DNA of 64,000 nt from Ostreococcus lucimarinus CCE9901 (taxonomy: Eukaryota; Chlorophyta; Mamiellophyceae; Mamiellales; Bathycoccaceae), in the NCBI RefSeq assembly GCF_000092065.1, contig NC_009364.1, positions 310,001 through 374,000 of the forward strand, in the 5' to 3' direction. Positions 9,228-18,008 of this stretch are shown piece after piece. Made by a program: the position numbers and the translations under genes. How positions within the stretch are numbered: position 1 is the stretch's first letter; each line of letters starts with the position of its first letter. Under the pieces are notes generated by a model. It ran no database searches. It saw only the letters and a program-made list of their open reading frames with translations, and was not told the origin of the DNA.

Positions 9228-10534
9228 TTACTCCATCCCTCCCAAGGAAAGATTGAGCAAATAATTTGCCGCGAGTTGTTCGTTCTTGTCGCACGCAAGG
9301 TACGCTTCGACGCAAATTTCTAATGGGAATCCTAATCCGGCGAGACGATCGATCGTTTCGCGCTCTTCTTGAGAGAGCTCGATCTGCGCGCCGTCGTCGT
9401 CGCCTTGCAGTTCCGGAGCAACACCGTCGCCAAAGCCCTCGGCCATGAGATCTCGGATATTTTCTGGCAGCGGCTCATTGAGCAGAGCCAAAAATTCCTC
9501 TTGATTGTTGTTGATCAAGTGGTAGAGTTGCGGATTTTGTCGCTGCAACTCGGCGAGCATCGGCTGAAGAATGTGTGGTTGACCTTGCACCATGGCTCGG
9601 ATCGCTTGAAACTGCGGGTTGTCTCGAAGGAAATCCAACATTTGGCCGTCGCCAGAGCGGTCGCCGGCCATGTCGGGGATTCCCTCCGGGAACAAATTCA
9701 ACGCGTTTCCGCCCAAAGCCGCGGACGCGTCTGGCGCATCGGCCGCGGGCGCCGCCGCGGCCGGCGGCGCCTGCGACGTCTCGGGAATCCCAGTCAGGAG
9801 GTACTCCACCGCTCTATCGGGGTTGTTAAACGCCGCTCGCATAGCATTCATGACTTGCTCTCGCTCGAATCCCATGGTCATGATTTGCGTCACGGCGGCT
9901 TCTAACTCGGCGCCCGAGACGAGCCCCGAATCGCCCCCCGCCGCCGCCGGCACCGCGGTCGCAGCCGCGGGCGTCGGCGCGCTCGACTCTGGCGTCGCCG
10001 CCGCAACCGGTGCCGCCGCTTCCGGGGCCGCCGCCGCGGGCGTCGGCGTCGGCGGCTTCGCCGCCGCCGCCTTGGGCTTCGCCGCCGCCTTCGGCTTTTG
10101 CACCATTACCACAACGAACGATTCTTCCGTCACCCCCGCCGACGCGATCGTCGCCTCATCCTTCAGCACGCTCCCCTTGTGCACCAAAACGATCGCCTCA
10201 TCACCGTAACCCTGCGCTTTGCGCACCTCAGCCTTCACCGTCGCGACGTCGGCGCCTTCGTCCAGCTCCAGATCAAACTTTTGATTCGTCCTGCGTCGCC
10301 CGCGCGCGCGTCGCGCGTCCTCGCCCGTCAGTCATCGCGTTTACGCGCGCATCAACCATCGATTCGCGTCTCGCTTCGCGCGCGCGCGCGTCGCGTCTAA
10401 ACGCGCGCGCGTCAAAACGTCGCCGCAAATCCACCGCGTCCGCGTCCGGTGTCGCGCTCGCCCGCGCGCCGTCGCCCTCGCGTCGCGTCGCGCGCTCGCG
10501 CGAACACTCACAGAGTCTTAAACTGCACCTTCAT
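9228..10534 (-). CDS. RAD23: RAD23 ubiquitin receptor / nucleotide-excision-repair protein, spliced
   Basis: This protein stabilises the XPC/Rad4 damage sensor and shuttles ubiquitinated proteins to the proteasome. Exon 1 is only 23 nt (10534-10512, MKVQFKTL); exon 2 is 10290-9228; the intron is 221 nt (10511-10291) with donor GTGAGT, CTGAC 36 nt before the acceptor, and CAG. Splicing completes the ubiquitin-like domain ([15 protein letters not shown]...VLKDEATI), which is truncated if translation is started at the ATG at 10238. A UBA1 domain (ITQ-like [20 protein letters not shown]), an XPC-binding domain ([18 protein letters not shown]) and a C-terminal UBA2 ([20 protein letters not shown]) follow, giving 361 residues. 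It is divergent from RtcB, 102 bp between starts. Confidence 0.95.
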
Positions 10535-10636
10535 CGCGCGTGGGCGTCGCCGCGCGCGCGTCGGCGTCGCTTTGTGCCGCGCCGCCGTCGGGATGGATTC
10601 GCGACTTCGCGACGCCGCTCGCGTCGCGCGCGCGCC

Positions 10637-12181
10637 ATGACGACCGGCGCCGACGCCGACGCGCGTCGCACGTACGACGAGGAGCGCGCGTACGTCAGCG
10701 CGGTGTCGCCGACGAAGCTCGTCGTCGCGAAAGGTTTCGTGCCGAACATGCGCGTGCCGGGAGAAATTTACGTCAACGAACGCCTGCGCGAGCTCGTCCT
10801 GGACGAACTGCGCGCGTACTGCGACGAAGATCGACGCGGGGGAGGGTACTCGCCCGCGGTGAAACAGATCGCGAACGTGGCGGCGCTGCCGGGGGTGGTG
10901 AGGGCGTCCATCGCGCTGCCGGACGTGCACAGCGGGTACGGGTTCGCGATTGGAAACGTGGCGGCGTTCGATTGCGGGGACGACGACGCGATCGTGTCGC
11001 CGGGAGGGGTGGGGTTCGATATAAATTGTGGCGTGCGGTTGCTGCGAACGAATCTGACGGAGGCGGAGGTGGGACCGGTGAAAGAGGCGCTGGCGCAGTC
11101 GCTGTTCGATCACATACCCGTCGGCGTGGGTTCGCGAGGGATCATTCCGACGTCTCCGGCGGCGCTGGAGGCGGCGTTGGAGATGGGAATGGATTGGAGT
11201 CTGAGGGAAGGGTACGCGTGGGCGGAGGATAAAGAGCACACGGAAGAATACGGGCGTATGTTGAATGCGGATCCGAGTAAAGTGAGCGCGAGGGCGAAGA
11301 AGCGCGGATTGCCGCAGATGGGAACGCTCGGGGCGGGGAATCATTACGCGGAGATTCAGGTCGTGGATGAGATTTACGACGAGTTCGCGGCGAAGAAGAT
11401 GGGAATCGATCGCGTTGGGCAGATTTGTATCATGATTCACAGCGGAAGTCGAGGTTTGGGGCATCAGGTGGCGACGGATTCGCTCACGGCGATGGAGCGC
11501 GCGATGGAGCGCGACGGCATCGAAGTAAACGATCGACAGCTCGCGTGCGCAAAGATAAGCAGCCAAGAAGGGCAAGATTATCTCGCCGCGATGGCGTGTG
11601 CGGCCAACTACGCGTGGGTGAATCGATCGAGCATGACATTTTTGTGCAGACAAGCGTTCGCGAAGATGTTCGGCAAGCCGCCAGACGAGCTCGACATGCA
11701 CGTCGTGTACGACGTGTCGCACAACATCGCCAAATTCGAGGAGCACATAGTGGATGGAGAGATGAAGACGCTGCTCGTGCACCGCAAAGGGAGCACGCGC
11801 GCGTTCCCACCCCATCACCCGCTCATCCCCGTCGATTACCAGTACACCGGTCAGCCGGTTTTAATCGGCGGCACGATGGGGACGTGCTCGTACATCCTCA
11901 CCGGCACCGAAAAGGGCATGCGAGACACGTTCGGATCGACGTGCCACGGCGCCGGTCGCGCGCGAAGCCGCAACAAGTCCAGACACGTCTTACAGTACGA
12001 AGACGTGCTCGCCAAGCTCAAGACCAAGGGCATCGCGATTCGCGTCGCTTCGCCGAAACTCGTCATGGAGGAGGCGCCCGAATCGTACAAGGACGTCACC
12101 GAAGTCGTCAACACGTGTCACGACGCCGGCATCTCCAAGAAATGCGTCAAGCTGCGCCCCATCGCCGTCGTCAAGGGTTAG
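10637..12181 (+). CDS. RTCB: RNA-splicing ligase RtcB (tRNA ligase, HSPC117 family)
   Basis: 514 residues, single exon. GTP- and Mn-dependent 3'-phosphate RNA ligase that joins tRNA exon halves. Metal- and guanylate-binding motifs are present: [14 protein letters not shown], the metal-binding Cys in [38 protein letters not shown] and the guanylylated His in CHGAGR. The C terminus [21 protein letters not shown] is characteristic of the eukaryotic and archaeal ligase. The frame is open upstream to 10010, but those codons run antisense through RAD23, so the ATG at 10637 was chosen, where the homology begins. It converges with the next gene, 44 bp apart. Confidence 0.96.
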   Translation: MTTGADADARRTYDEERAYVSAVSPTKLVVAKGFVPNMRVPGEIYVNERLRELVLDELRAYCDEDRRGGGYSPAVKQIANVAALPGVVRASIALPDVHSGYGFAIGNVAAFDCGDDDAIVSPGGVGFDINCGVRLLRTNLTEAEVGPVKEALAQSLFDHIPVGVGSRGIIPTSPAALEAALEMGMDWSLREGYAWAEDKEHTEEYGRMLNADPSKVSARAKKRGLPQMGTLGAGNHYAEIQVVDEIYDEFAAKKMGIDRVGQICIMIHSGSRGLGHQVATDSLTAMERAMERDGIEVNDRQLACAKISSQEGQDYLAAMACAANYAWVNRSSMTFLCRQAFAKMFGKPPDELDMHVVYDVSHNIAKFEEHIVDGEMKTLLVHRKGSTRAFPPHHPLIPVDYQYTGQPVLIGGTMGTCSYILTGTEKGMRDTFGSTCHGAGRARSRNKSRHVLQYEDVLAKLKTKGIAIRVASPKLVMEEAPESYKDVTEVVNTCHDAGISKKCVKLRPIAVVKG

Positions 12182-12225
12182 ACAATCACCATCACTAGCG
12201 ACATAGCCCCCGAATATCGACGTAG

Positions 12226-12738
12226 TCACCGCGAGTCCAATCGCGCCACCGTCTCCGCGCACATCCGCAGCGCGTCCGTCGCGCTCACCGCCGCGCCCTC
12301 CGCGCGCCGTCCTCCCATCACTCGCGTCTCGACGATCCCTCCCGCGCGATCGACGTCCCATCCCGCCCGCGCCGCGTCGTCGCTCGCCGTCGCCGCGTTC
12401 GTCGCCGTCCGCCTCCCCAGCGTCGCCGCCTCCATTCGCGCGTACGCCCGTCCCGCGCCCTCGATCGCGCGCGCCCGCGTCGCGACGAGCGCCTCCTCCG
12501 CCGCCCGCGCCGTCGCGCGCGAGCGCCACGTCGCGTCCCGCAGCGTCGTCGTCGCGCGCGCGTCGTCCGACGTCCACAGCGCGGCGATCGCCTCGCGCGT
12601 CGCGCGCGCGTCCTCGTCGTCCGCGTCGCTCGACGCGCGCTCGATCGCGAACCGCGCGAGCTCGAGGTCGTCGCGCGCGACCGCGCGCAGCGCGCGCGCG
12701 ACCGCGCCGTCGCCGTCGCCGTCGCCGTCGCGCGTCAT
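12226..12738 (-). CDS. Hypothetical helical protein
   Basis: 170 residues, not recognised. The sequence is alanine/arginine/aspartate-rich and predicted helical by eye (AVARALRAVARDDLELARFA, RARAIEGAGRAYARMEAATL), with a short acidic patch of DG repeats at the N terminus. It starts 54 bp from the divergent lumen-type gene and ends 44 bp from RtcB, so it fills exactly the space a gene would occupy in this compact genome. The base composition allows chance open frames of this length, so it remains tentative. Confidence 0.42.
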   Translation of the reverse strand: MTRDGDGDGDGAVARALRAVARDDLELARFAIERASSDADDEDARATREAIAALWTSDDARATTTLRDATWRSRATARAAEEALVATRARAIEGAGRAYARMEAATLGRRTATNAATASDDAARAGWDVDRAGGIVETRVMGGRRAEGAAVSATDALRMCAETVARLDSR

Positions 12739-12792
12739 CGTCGTAACGACCCGGCGTCGACGAGTGGCGCGCGCGACGCAGAGCGACGCGCG

Positions 12793-13511
12793 ATGCGCGC
12801 GGTCGCGACGGCGCGCGCGACGCGTTCGCCGCGCGCGGTCGTCGCGTCGCGACGCGCGCGCGCGCGCGCGACGCGCGACGACGACGACGCGACGACGACG
12901 CGCGCGCGATTCGCGCGAACGGCGCTCGCGACGAGCGCGCTGATGACGATGGGCGCGCGCGCGGCGCGCGCGGCGAGCGCGAACGACGCCGTGCTCGCGG
13001 CGCTCGCGCGACGCGACGCGACGGCGCCGGACGGCGCGACGGCGCGGCGACTGCGCGGCGACGTCGACGAGGCGACGCGCGCGAGGACGCTCGCGCTCGC
13101 GGGGTGCGTCGCGACGCGCGACGCGACGACGCGATGACGCGCGCGACGACGCGATGACGCGAGACGCGAACGATGGGACGACGGCGACGCGCGCGGGACT
13201 GACGACGCGCGCGGGGCGACGATAGGGACGTCGACGGCGCGCGACGCGCGCTGCGAGGCGAAAATCTATCGAAACTCCGCGCCGACGCGACGACGGTGAC
13301 GAGACTCGCGAGCGAGGACGGCATGCGCGCGTCTAGGAACGGATTGACGCTCAGGGACGTGACGCTGGCGCTGGACGCGTTCGACGACGCGCTTCGAGCG
13401 GAGGGCTTGGGCGCGAAGTCGGCGTCGAGCGACGACGTGCGGCGAACGGCGGACGATTTGATTCGCACGCTCGAGCGTCTATCCGGGACGTCGGATCGAC
13501 GCGGCGGTTGA
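12793..13511 (+). CDS. Predicted thylakoid-lumen protein, spliced, family unknown
   Basis: Exon 1 is 12793-13103 and exon 2 is 13226-13511, with a 122-nt intron: donor G|GTGCGTC, CTGAC at 13199-13203, acceptor GATAG. The phases agree (GG|G) and the join reads LALAGDVDGARRALRG. The product is 198 residues. The first 65 look like a bipartite plastid signal: an arginine/serine-rich transit peptide, then RARFARTALATSALMTMGAR and a small-residue cleavage region ARAASA. The mature part is helical (LTLRDVTLALDAFDDALRAE, DDVRRTADDLIRTLERL), recalling small PsbQ-like four-helix lumen proteins, but I cannot assign a family. Without splicing, exon 1 would end at a stop at 13137. Confidence 0.6.
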
Positions 13512-13624
13512 TTTGTTTTGAGATTTATTCCTTTCGCGCGCGATTCGACGCCGAGCGACGCCGAGCGATTCCGAGCGATTCCGAGCGTCGTCTCGTCCCG
13601 CACACCGCCGCTCGCGAACCGACG

Positions 13625-14554
13625 ATGCTCGCGCGCGCCCCCGTCGCGCCGATCGCGCGCGCTCGACCTCCCGCGCCGCGCGCCCGCGCGCCCGTCGCTC
13701 GCGCCGCGCCGTCCGACGCGTCCGCGGTCGTCGCGTCGCGTCGCGTCGCGCTCGCGCTCCCGCTCGCGCTCGCCGCGCTCGACCGCTCGACCGCGCGCGC
13801 GGCGGACGCGCCGCGCGTCCTCGTCGTCGGCGCCACGGGCCAGACCGGCGCGCTCGTCGTCCGCGAGCTGTCGCGCGCGGGCAGGGCGCGCGCGATCGTC
13901 GCCGGCGCGCGATCGGCGGCGAAGGCGACGAAGCTCGGCTTGGACGCGCTGCCGGGGGTGGAGATTCTCGACGGCGTCGACGTCACGCGCGGCGTCGACG
14001 CGCTGGCGCTCGCGTTCGAGGGCTTCGACGTCGTCGTCGTCGCCACGGGATTCGTGCCGGGAAATCCGCTGAAGATGAACGCGGCGGCGCGCGCGGTGGA
14101 TAACGAGGGCGTGTGCGCGGTGGCGGACGCGGCGAAGCGAGCGAACGTCAAGCGCGTCGTGCTGATATCGTCCATCCTGACGAACGGACCGGGATTCGGG
14201 GCGCAGGATACCGCTGGATACAAGATCACGAACGCGTTCGGAAGGGTGCTCGAAGAAAAGCTCGTGGGGGAGAATCACCTGCGCGCGAGCGGCGTGCCGT
14301 GGACCATCGTTCGACCGGCTGGGTTGAAGACGGACGCGCCGAAAAATCCGCTCGTCGTCACCGGGGAAGACGTGATGACGAGCGGTGAGATCAGCCGCGA
14401 GCTCGTCGCGCGCGTGATGGTGGAGGCGGCGTTCGACGCGCGCGCGGAGGGTAAAGTTTACGAAATCGCGGAGAGCGGTTCCTTCGTCGGCGGCGATCCC
14501 GCGGGCGCGAAGACGTTCGCCCTCGATTCCGACCCGGCGTCGTGGTTCGCGTAA
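13625..14554 (+). CDS. Plastid NAD(P)-binding atypical SDR (TIC62/At2g37660-like)
   Basis: 309 residues. A transit-peptide-like start (MLARAPVAPIARARPPAPRA) is followed by SRRVALALPLALAAL and an ARA-A site, a twin-arginine-like lumen signal. A Rossmann nucleotide-binding motif VLVVGATGQTGALVVREL then begins an NmrA/atypical-SDR domain, with VVVVATGFVPG, VKRVVLISSI and WTIVRPAGL. Relatives in plants are plastid proteins of the TIC62/HCF173-like SDR group. The substrate is unknown. The frame is open upstream to 13508, but the ATG at 13625 gives the clean transit peptide. The last 29 bases, including the stop, are the first copy of a tandem duplication. Confidence 0.8.
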   Translation: MLARAPVAPIARARPPAPRARAPVARAAPSDASAVVASRRVALALPLALAALDRSTARAADAPRVLVVGATGQTGALVVRELSRAGRARAIVAGARSAAKATKLGLDALPGVEILDGVDVTRGVDALALAFEGFDVVVVATGFVPGNPLKMNAAARAVDNEGVCAVADAAKRANVKRVVLISSILTNGPGFGAQDTAGYKITNAFGRVLEEKLVGENHLRASGVPWTIVRPAGLKTDAPKNPLVVTGEDVMTSGEISRELVARVMVEAAFDARAEGKVYEIAESGSFVGGDPAGAKTFALDSDPASWFA

Positions 14555-14628
14555 CATTTTCTATTCCGACCCGGCGTCGTGGTTCGCGTAACATTTTCTA
14601 TTCCGACCCGGCGTCGTGGTTCGCGTAA
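14526..14628 (+). repeat. 37-bp tandem repeat spanning the SDR stop codon
   Basis: Copies lie at 14526-14562 and 14563-14599, plus an identical 29-bp third copy at 14600-14628, after which the sequence diverges. Each copy encodes the same C-terminal residues (DPASWFA) and a TAA stop, so only the first copy is translated and the others form a 3' UTR echo of the gene end. Confidence 0.95.
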
Positions 14629-14869
14629 TAATATTTTTGTAATTTCTTCGCCGTGAATCCGCGCGCTCGCGCGCCGCGCGTCGATCGTCGTTCGCGTCTC
14701 TCGCGCGCGGCGTCCTCTCGCGTTCGACGCAACCGCAACCGTTCGCCTCACTTCGCGGCACGCGCGCGCGCGACGCGCGACCGAGCGCGCGCGAGAGCGA
14801 GAGACTTTCGAACGCGTCGCGCGCGACGGCATCGCACCGCTCGACGCGCGCGCGCTGAATCGAACGAAA
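14555..14869. other. Intergenic, about 315 bp
   Basis: After the two extra copies of the 37-bp repeat comes a short AT-rich stretch (14627-14650), then GC-rich leader sequence up to the PRP28 start. It contains the 3' end of the SDR gene and the promoter of PRP28. I see no further gene. Confidence 0.6.
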
Positions 14870-17020
14870 ATGACGGACGAAACGAAGCGGAATCCCCCGC
14901 CGTCGTTGGAAGATTTGGCAAAGAAACGCCGCGAAGACGCGAGCGCGGTGATGAAACCGACGTTCCTGAGCAAAGAAGAGCGTGCGAAGGCGGCGATCGC
15001 GCGTCGCGAGGCGGAAGTCGCGGCGCAGAGGACGCGGGCGGAGGAAGGTCGAAAGGCGGCGCCGCCGCCGCCGCCGCCGTCGACGAGCGGGACGCGGCGG
15101 AACGCGCCGACGTCTCGATTCGCGCCTCGATACGGCGGGGGTGGTCGCGGACGCGATGATCGGCGGCGAGGTGGAGGTAGGGGCGATCGTGACGATCGAG
15201 ATCGAGGTGGGAGACGAGATGAGCAAGACGAGCGCGAACGCGAGCTCGAGATGCTCAAGCGACAATACATGGGCGGAGACGCGAAGTCGAAAAAGGTGAA
15301 GACAGCAAATAGAGGAAAGTTTGTGTTCGATTGGCGGAAAGAGGAAGACACGTCGAGAGATTTGAATCCACTGTACGATCGGCCGCACGAAGTGGCGCCG
15401 ATGTTCGGTCGAGGGATGATCGGGGGCGTGGATCGAAGGGAGCAGGCGCGCTCGAACGCCGAGCGCGAGCGCGAACTCATCGTCAAGTCGAGGAAGGATC
15501 TCGGATCGAAGGACGCGGCGGGTGATGTGCGAAAGATGGAAGTTGAGCGCGAGCGTAAACGTAAGGATGTCGAGGCGCGCGAGTTGAAACGAACTTTCAA
15601 GGAGCACTGGAGTGATAAAAAGTTGGAAGACATGACAGAGCGCGATTGGCGCATTTTTCGAGAAGACTTTAACATTTCGTACAAAGGCGGCAAGTTACCG
15701 CTTCCCATGCGCGCGTGGAAAGAGTGCACGAGCTTGCCACAAGAGATATTGCGCGCTATCGCGCAGGTTGGGTACGAAAAGCCGTCGCCGATTCAAATGG
15801 CTAGCATTCCGATCGGTTTGCTGAAGAGAGACGTCATCGGCATCGCCGAGACGGGTTCGGGTAAGACGTGCGCGTTCGTCGTCCCCATGCTCGCGCACAT
15901 CATGCAGCTTCCGAAAATGACGGACGAAATTGCCGCGCACGGGCCGTACGCCCTGATCATGGCCCCTACGCGCGAGTTGGCGCAACAGATTGAGGAAGAG
16001 ACTCTCAAGTTTGCGCAGTATTTGGACTATCGCGTCGGCTTGGTCGTCGGCGGTCAATCGATCGAAGACCAAGGTTTTAAACTTCGCAAAGGGGTGGAGA
16101 TATTAGTCGGTACGCCCGGTCGTATCATAGATGTCATTGAGCGCCGATACACCGTGCTCAGTCAGTGCAACTACATCGTGCTCGACGAAGCCGATCGCAT
16201 GATCGACATGGGTTTCGAACCGCAAGTCGTGGCGGTGATGGAGGCGATGGGATCGGGTAACTTGAAACCCGAGGACGAGGCGGAAGAGCTCGACGGCCAG
16301 GCGCTCGAGCAAGGTGGGCCGACGTCGTCAAAGTACCGAACGACGTACATGTTTTCCGCCACCATGCCTCCGAGCGTGGAGCGTCTGGCGAGAAGTTATT
16401 TGCGCAATCCCGCGGTGGTCACCATCGGCAGCGCCGGGAAGACGTCCGATTTGATCAAGCAAGAGATTATTTGGGTGTCGAGAAACGAGCGCGACTCCAA
16501 ATTTGAGCTCGTGTTATCGCGACATCCCAACACGCAAGCCATCGTGTTCGTGAACGCCAAACGCTCGGTGGACGCCGTGGCGAATCTGTGCTACCGTCTC
16601 GGGTACTCGTGCGCGTCCATACACGGCGGCAAATCGCAAGACCAACGCGAGGAGTCTTTGCGCGGGTTCAAGGCTGGGGATTACGACATCTTGGTCGCCA
16701 CCGATGTCGCCGGTCGCGGGATCGACGTCAAGGGCATCGATCTCGTCGTCAATTACGAGTTGCCGCACACGATTGAAAATTACACCCATCGCATCGGGCG
16801 CACCGGTCGCGCCGGTCGCAAGGGCACCGCCGTGAGCTTCCTCACGAGCGACGATCGCGACATCATGTACGAGCTCAAAGAACTTCTCATCGAGAGCAAG
16901 AACCACGTCCCAGATGCGCTGGCAAACCACGAAGCGGCGCGCGTAAAGCCTCAGCGCGACGACAGAGGCAGACGCATGAACCGCGAAGACATTCGAGGGC
17001 AAGAAGCCATCATCTACTGA
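14870..17020 (+). CDS. PRP28: DEAD-box spliceosomal RNA helicase PRP28/DDX23
   Basis: 716 residues. PRP28 displaces U1 from the 5' splice site during spliceosome activation. The N terminus carries the family's SLEDLAKKRRED and KPTFLSKEERAKAAIARRE and an R/G/D-rich low-complexity region (about residues 90-130). The helicase core is complete: the Q motif (GYEKPSPIQMASIP), ETGSGKT (about residue 328), PTRELAQQ, TPGRI, DEADRMIDMGFEPQ, SATMPP, VFVNAKRSVD, ATDVAGRGID and HRIGRTGRAG. It ends REDIRGQEAIIY, as PRP28 proteins do. The ATG at 14870 starts the conserved N terminus. Transcription converges with the mS34-like gene, 44 bp apart. Confidence 0.94.
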   Translation: MTDETKRNPPPSLEDLAKKRREDASAVMKPTFLSKEERAKAAIARREAEVAAQRTRAEEGRKAAPPPPPPSTSGTRRNAPTSRFAPRYGGGGRGRDDRRRGGGRGDRDDRDRGGRRDEQDERERELEMLKRQYMGGDAKSKKVKTANRGKFVFDWRKEEDTSRDLNPLYDRPHEVAPMFGRGMIGGVDRREQARSNAERERELIVKSRKDLGSKDAAGDVRKMEVERERKRKDVEARELKRTFKEHWSDKKLEDMTERDWRIFREDFNISYKGGKLPLPMRAWKECTSLPQEILRAIAQVGYEKPSPIQMASIPIGLLKRDVIGIAETGSGKTCAFVVPMLAHIMQLPKMTDEIAAHGPYALIMAPTRELAQQIEEETLKFAQYLDYRVGLVVGGQSIEDQGFKLRKGVEILVGTPGRIIDVIERRYTVLSQCNYIVLDEADRMIDMGFEPQVVAVMEAMGSGNLKPEDEAEELDGQALEQGGPTSSKYRTTYMFSATMPPSVERLARSYLRNPAVVTIGSAGKTSDLIKQEIIWVSRNERDSKFELVLSRHPNTQAIVFVNAKRSVDAVANLCYRLGYSCASIHGGKSQDQREESLRGFKAGDYDILVATDVAGRGIDVKGIDLVVNYELPHTIENYTHRIGRTGRAGRKGTAVSFLTSDDRDIMYELKELLIESKNHVPDALANHEAARVKPQRDDRGRRMNREDIRGQEAIIY

Positions 17021-17064
17021 ACTAATCTAGTTACATTTGATTCACAACAGCTAATGACATCGCT

Positions 17065-17574
17065 CTAACCCGCGGACTCGTCGTCGATCGCCGCCGGCTG
17101 CGACAACCGCGGCCCTCCGCGCGCGTCGCCGTCCCCGTCTTCGCGTCGCAGCTCCCGCCAAATCGGTTTCATGCTTCCGTTGATCCGCTCTTCCCCCTCG
17201 CGCGTTCGTCCCTTCCACGTCAACCGTCCCCACGCCTCTCCCGATCGCCCGCTCGGTCGCGTCTTTATCTTCGTCAGCGTCCAATACGTGTCCGGATACC
17301 AATCCGGTCGCGCCCGCCAGCTGTGCTTCGTGAACGCGCGTCCGATCCCGCGGTCGCCGAGCGCGCTGGAGAGTTCGTACAGGTTCGGGCGCGCGCGCGT
17401 GAGATGCGTGATCGCCGCCTTGGCCGCCTCGCGCGCGGCGCTCGTCATGCCTCGCGACGCCGCCGACTGCCGCGCGCGTCGACGTCGGCGCGCGCCCGCG
17501 TCGGCGCCGAGAAAACCCATAACTTCCCGCGTCGCCGCGTCGTCGGCGAGCCTTGGGCGCGCGATCGCGTACAT
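17065..17574 (-). CDS. Mitochondrial small ribosomal subunit protein mS34-like
   Basis: 169 residues. The basic N terminus fits mitochondrial import. The core NLYELSSALGDRGIGRAFTK, WYPDTYWTLTKIK and EAWGRLTWKGRTREGEERI follows the mS34 pattern: L-x-x-L, a GxGR turn, WxLTR-like, then AWGxLTWKG. The last 25 residues are acidic and low complexity. Assignment is from these motifs only. The start codon lies just 21 bp from the divergent tRNA-Ala gene, so mRNA transcription probably begins at or inside the tRNA region. Confidence 0.68.
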   Translation of the reverse strand: MYAIARPRLADDAATREVMGFLGADAGARRRRRARQSAASRGMTSAAREAAKAAITHLTRARPNLYELSSALGDRGIGRAFTKHSWRARPDWYPDTYWTLTKIKTRPSGRSGEAWGRLTWKGRTREGEERINGSMKPIWRELRREDGDGDARGGPRLSQPAAIDDESAG

Positions 17575-17595
17575 TCGTATACGTTAACAGTGAGA

Positions 17596-17706
17596 GGGAT
17601 ATTAGCTCATCTGGTAGAGCGCTCGCTTTGCATACTCAGTGCGCGTCGACGCGAAGACGTCGACCATACGTGTGAGAGGTGCCGGGATCGACGCCTGGAT
17701 ATTCCA
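17596..17706 (+). tRNA. tRNA-Ala (anticodon UGC) with a 38-nt intron
   Basis: A complete cloverleaf. Acceptor strands GGGATAT (17596-17602) and ATATTCC (17699-17705) pair with a G3-U70 wobble, the alanine identity element, and discriminator A. The D stem is GCTC/GAGC and the anticodon stem CTCGC/GTGAG. The anticodon TGC is at 17629-17631. The T stem is CCGGG/CCTGG with loop ATCGACG; A54 is common in eukaryotic tRNA-Ala. The intron is 17633-17670, directly after A37, the canonical position. It contains a self-complementary stretch around 17643-17664 (cgtcgac...gtcgac), as expected for a SEN endonuclease substrate. CCA is not encoded. Confidence 0.95.
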
Positions 17707-17711
17707 TTCCC

Positions 17712-17716
17712 TTTTT
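17712..17716 (+). terminator. RNA polymerase III T-run terminator
   Basis: Five consecutive T residues lie 5 bases downstream of the tRNA-Ala discriminator base, the usual Pol III stop. Confidence 0.8.
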
Positions 17717-18008
17717 AGCCCATCCGTTTCTCATTTTTTATTTATACCGTCACACTGCTCTTTATATCCGACTGTCCGAATTTTCCCGACCACGCGCTTT
17801 TCGAGGCGGCGGGCCCGACGACCGCTCGGCGCGCGTCGATCGCGCGCGCGTCGCGCCGCCCCGCACACGCCCGCGCGACCGCGTCGCGCGCGACGTCGAC
17901 CCGCGACGACGACCGACGCTCGCTCGACCGCTCGACCGCGCCTCGCGCGTCCGAACGCGCGCGGCGAACGATCGATTCGATCTTTAAAAAGCGCCATCGC
18001 TATCCGAC

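Noticed and set aside
10508-11818. 436-codon minus-strand open frame over RtcB
   Set aside because: It is antisense to RtcB. Only its last eight codons, MKVQFKTL, are real, and these belong to RAD23 exon 1.
11990-14557. 855-codon minus-strand open frame
   Set aside because: It runs antisense through the unknown, lumen-type and SDR genes, is made of arginine/alanine runs, and has no family motif. Long antisense frames are expected from GC-rich codon bias.
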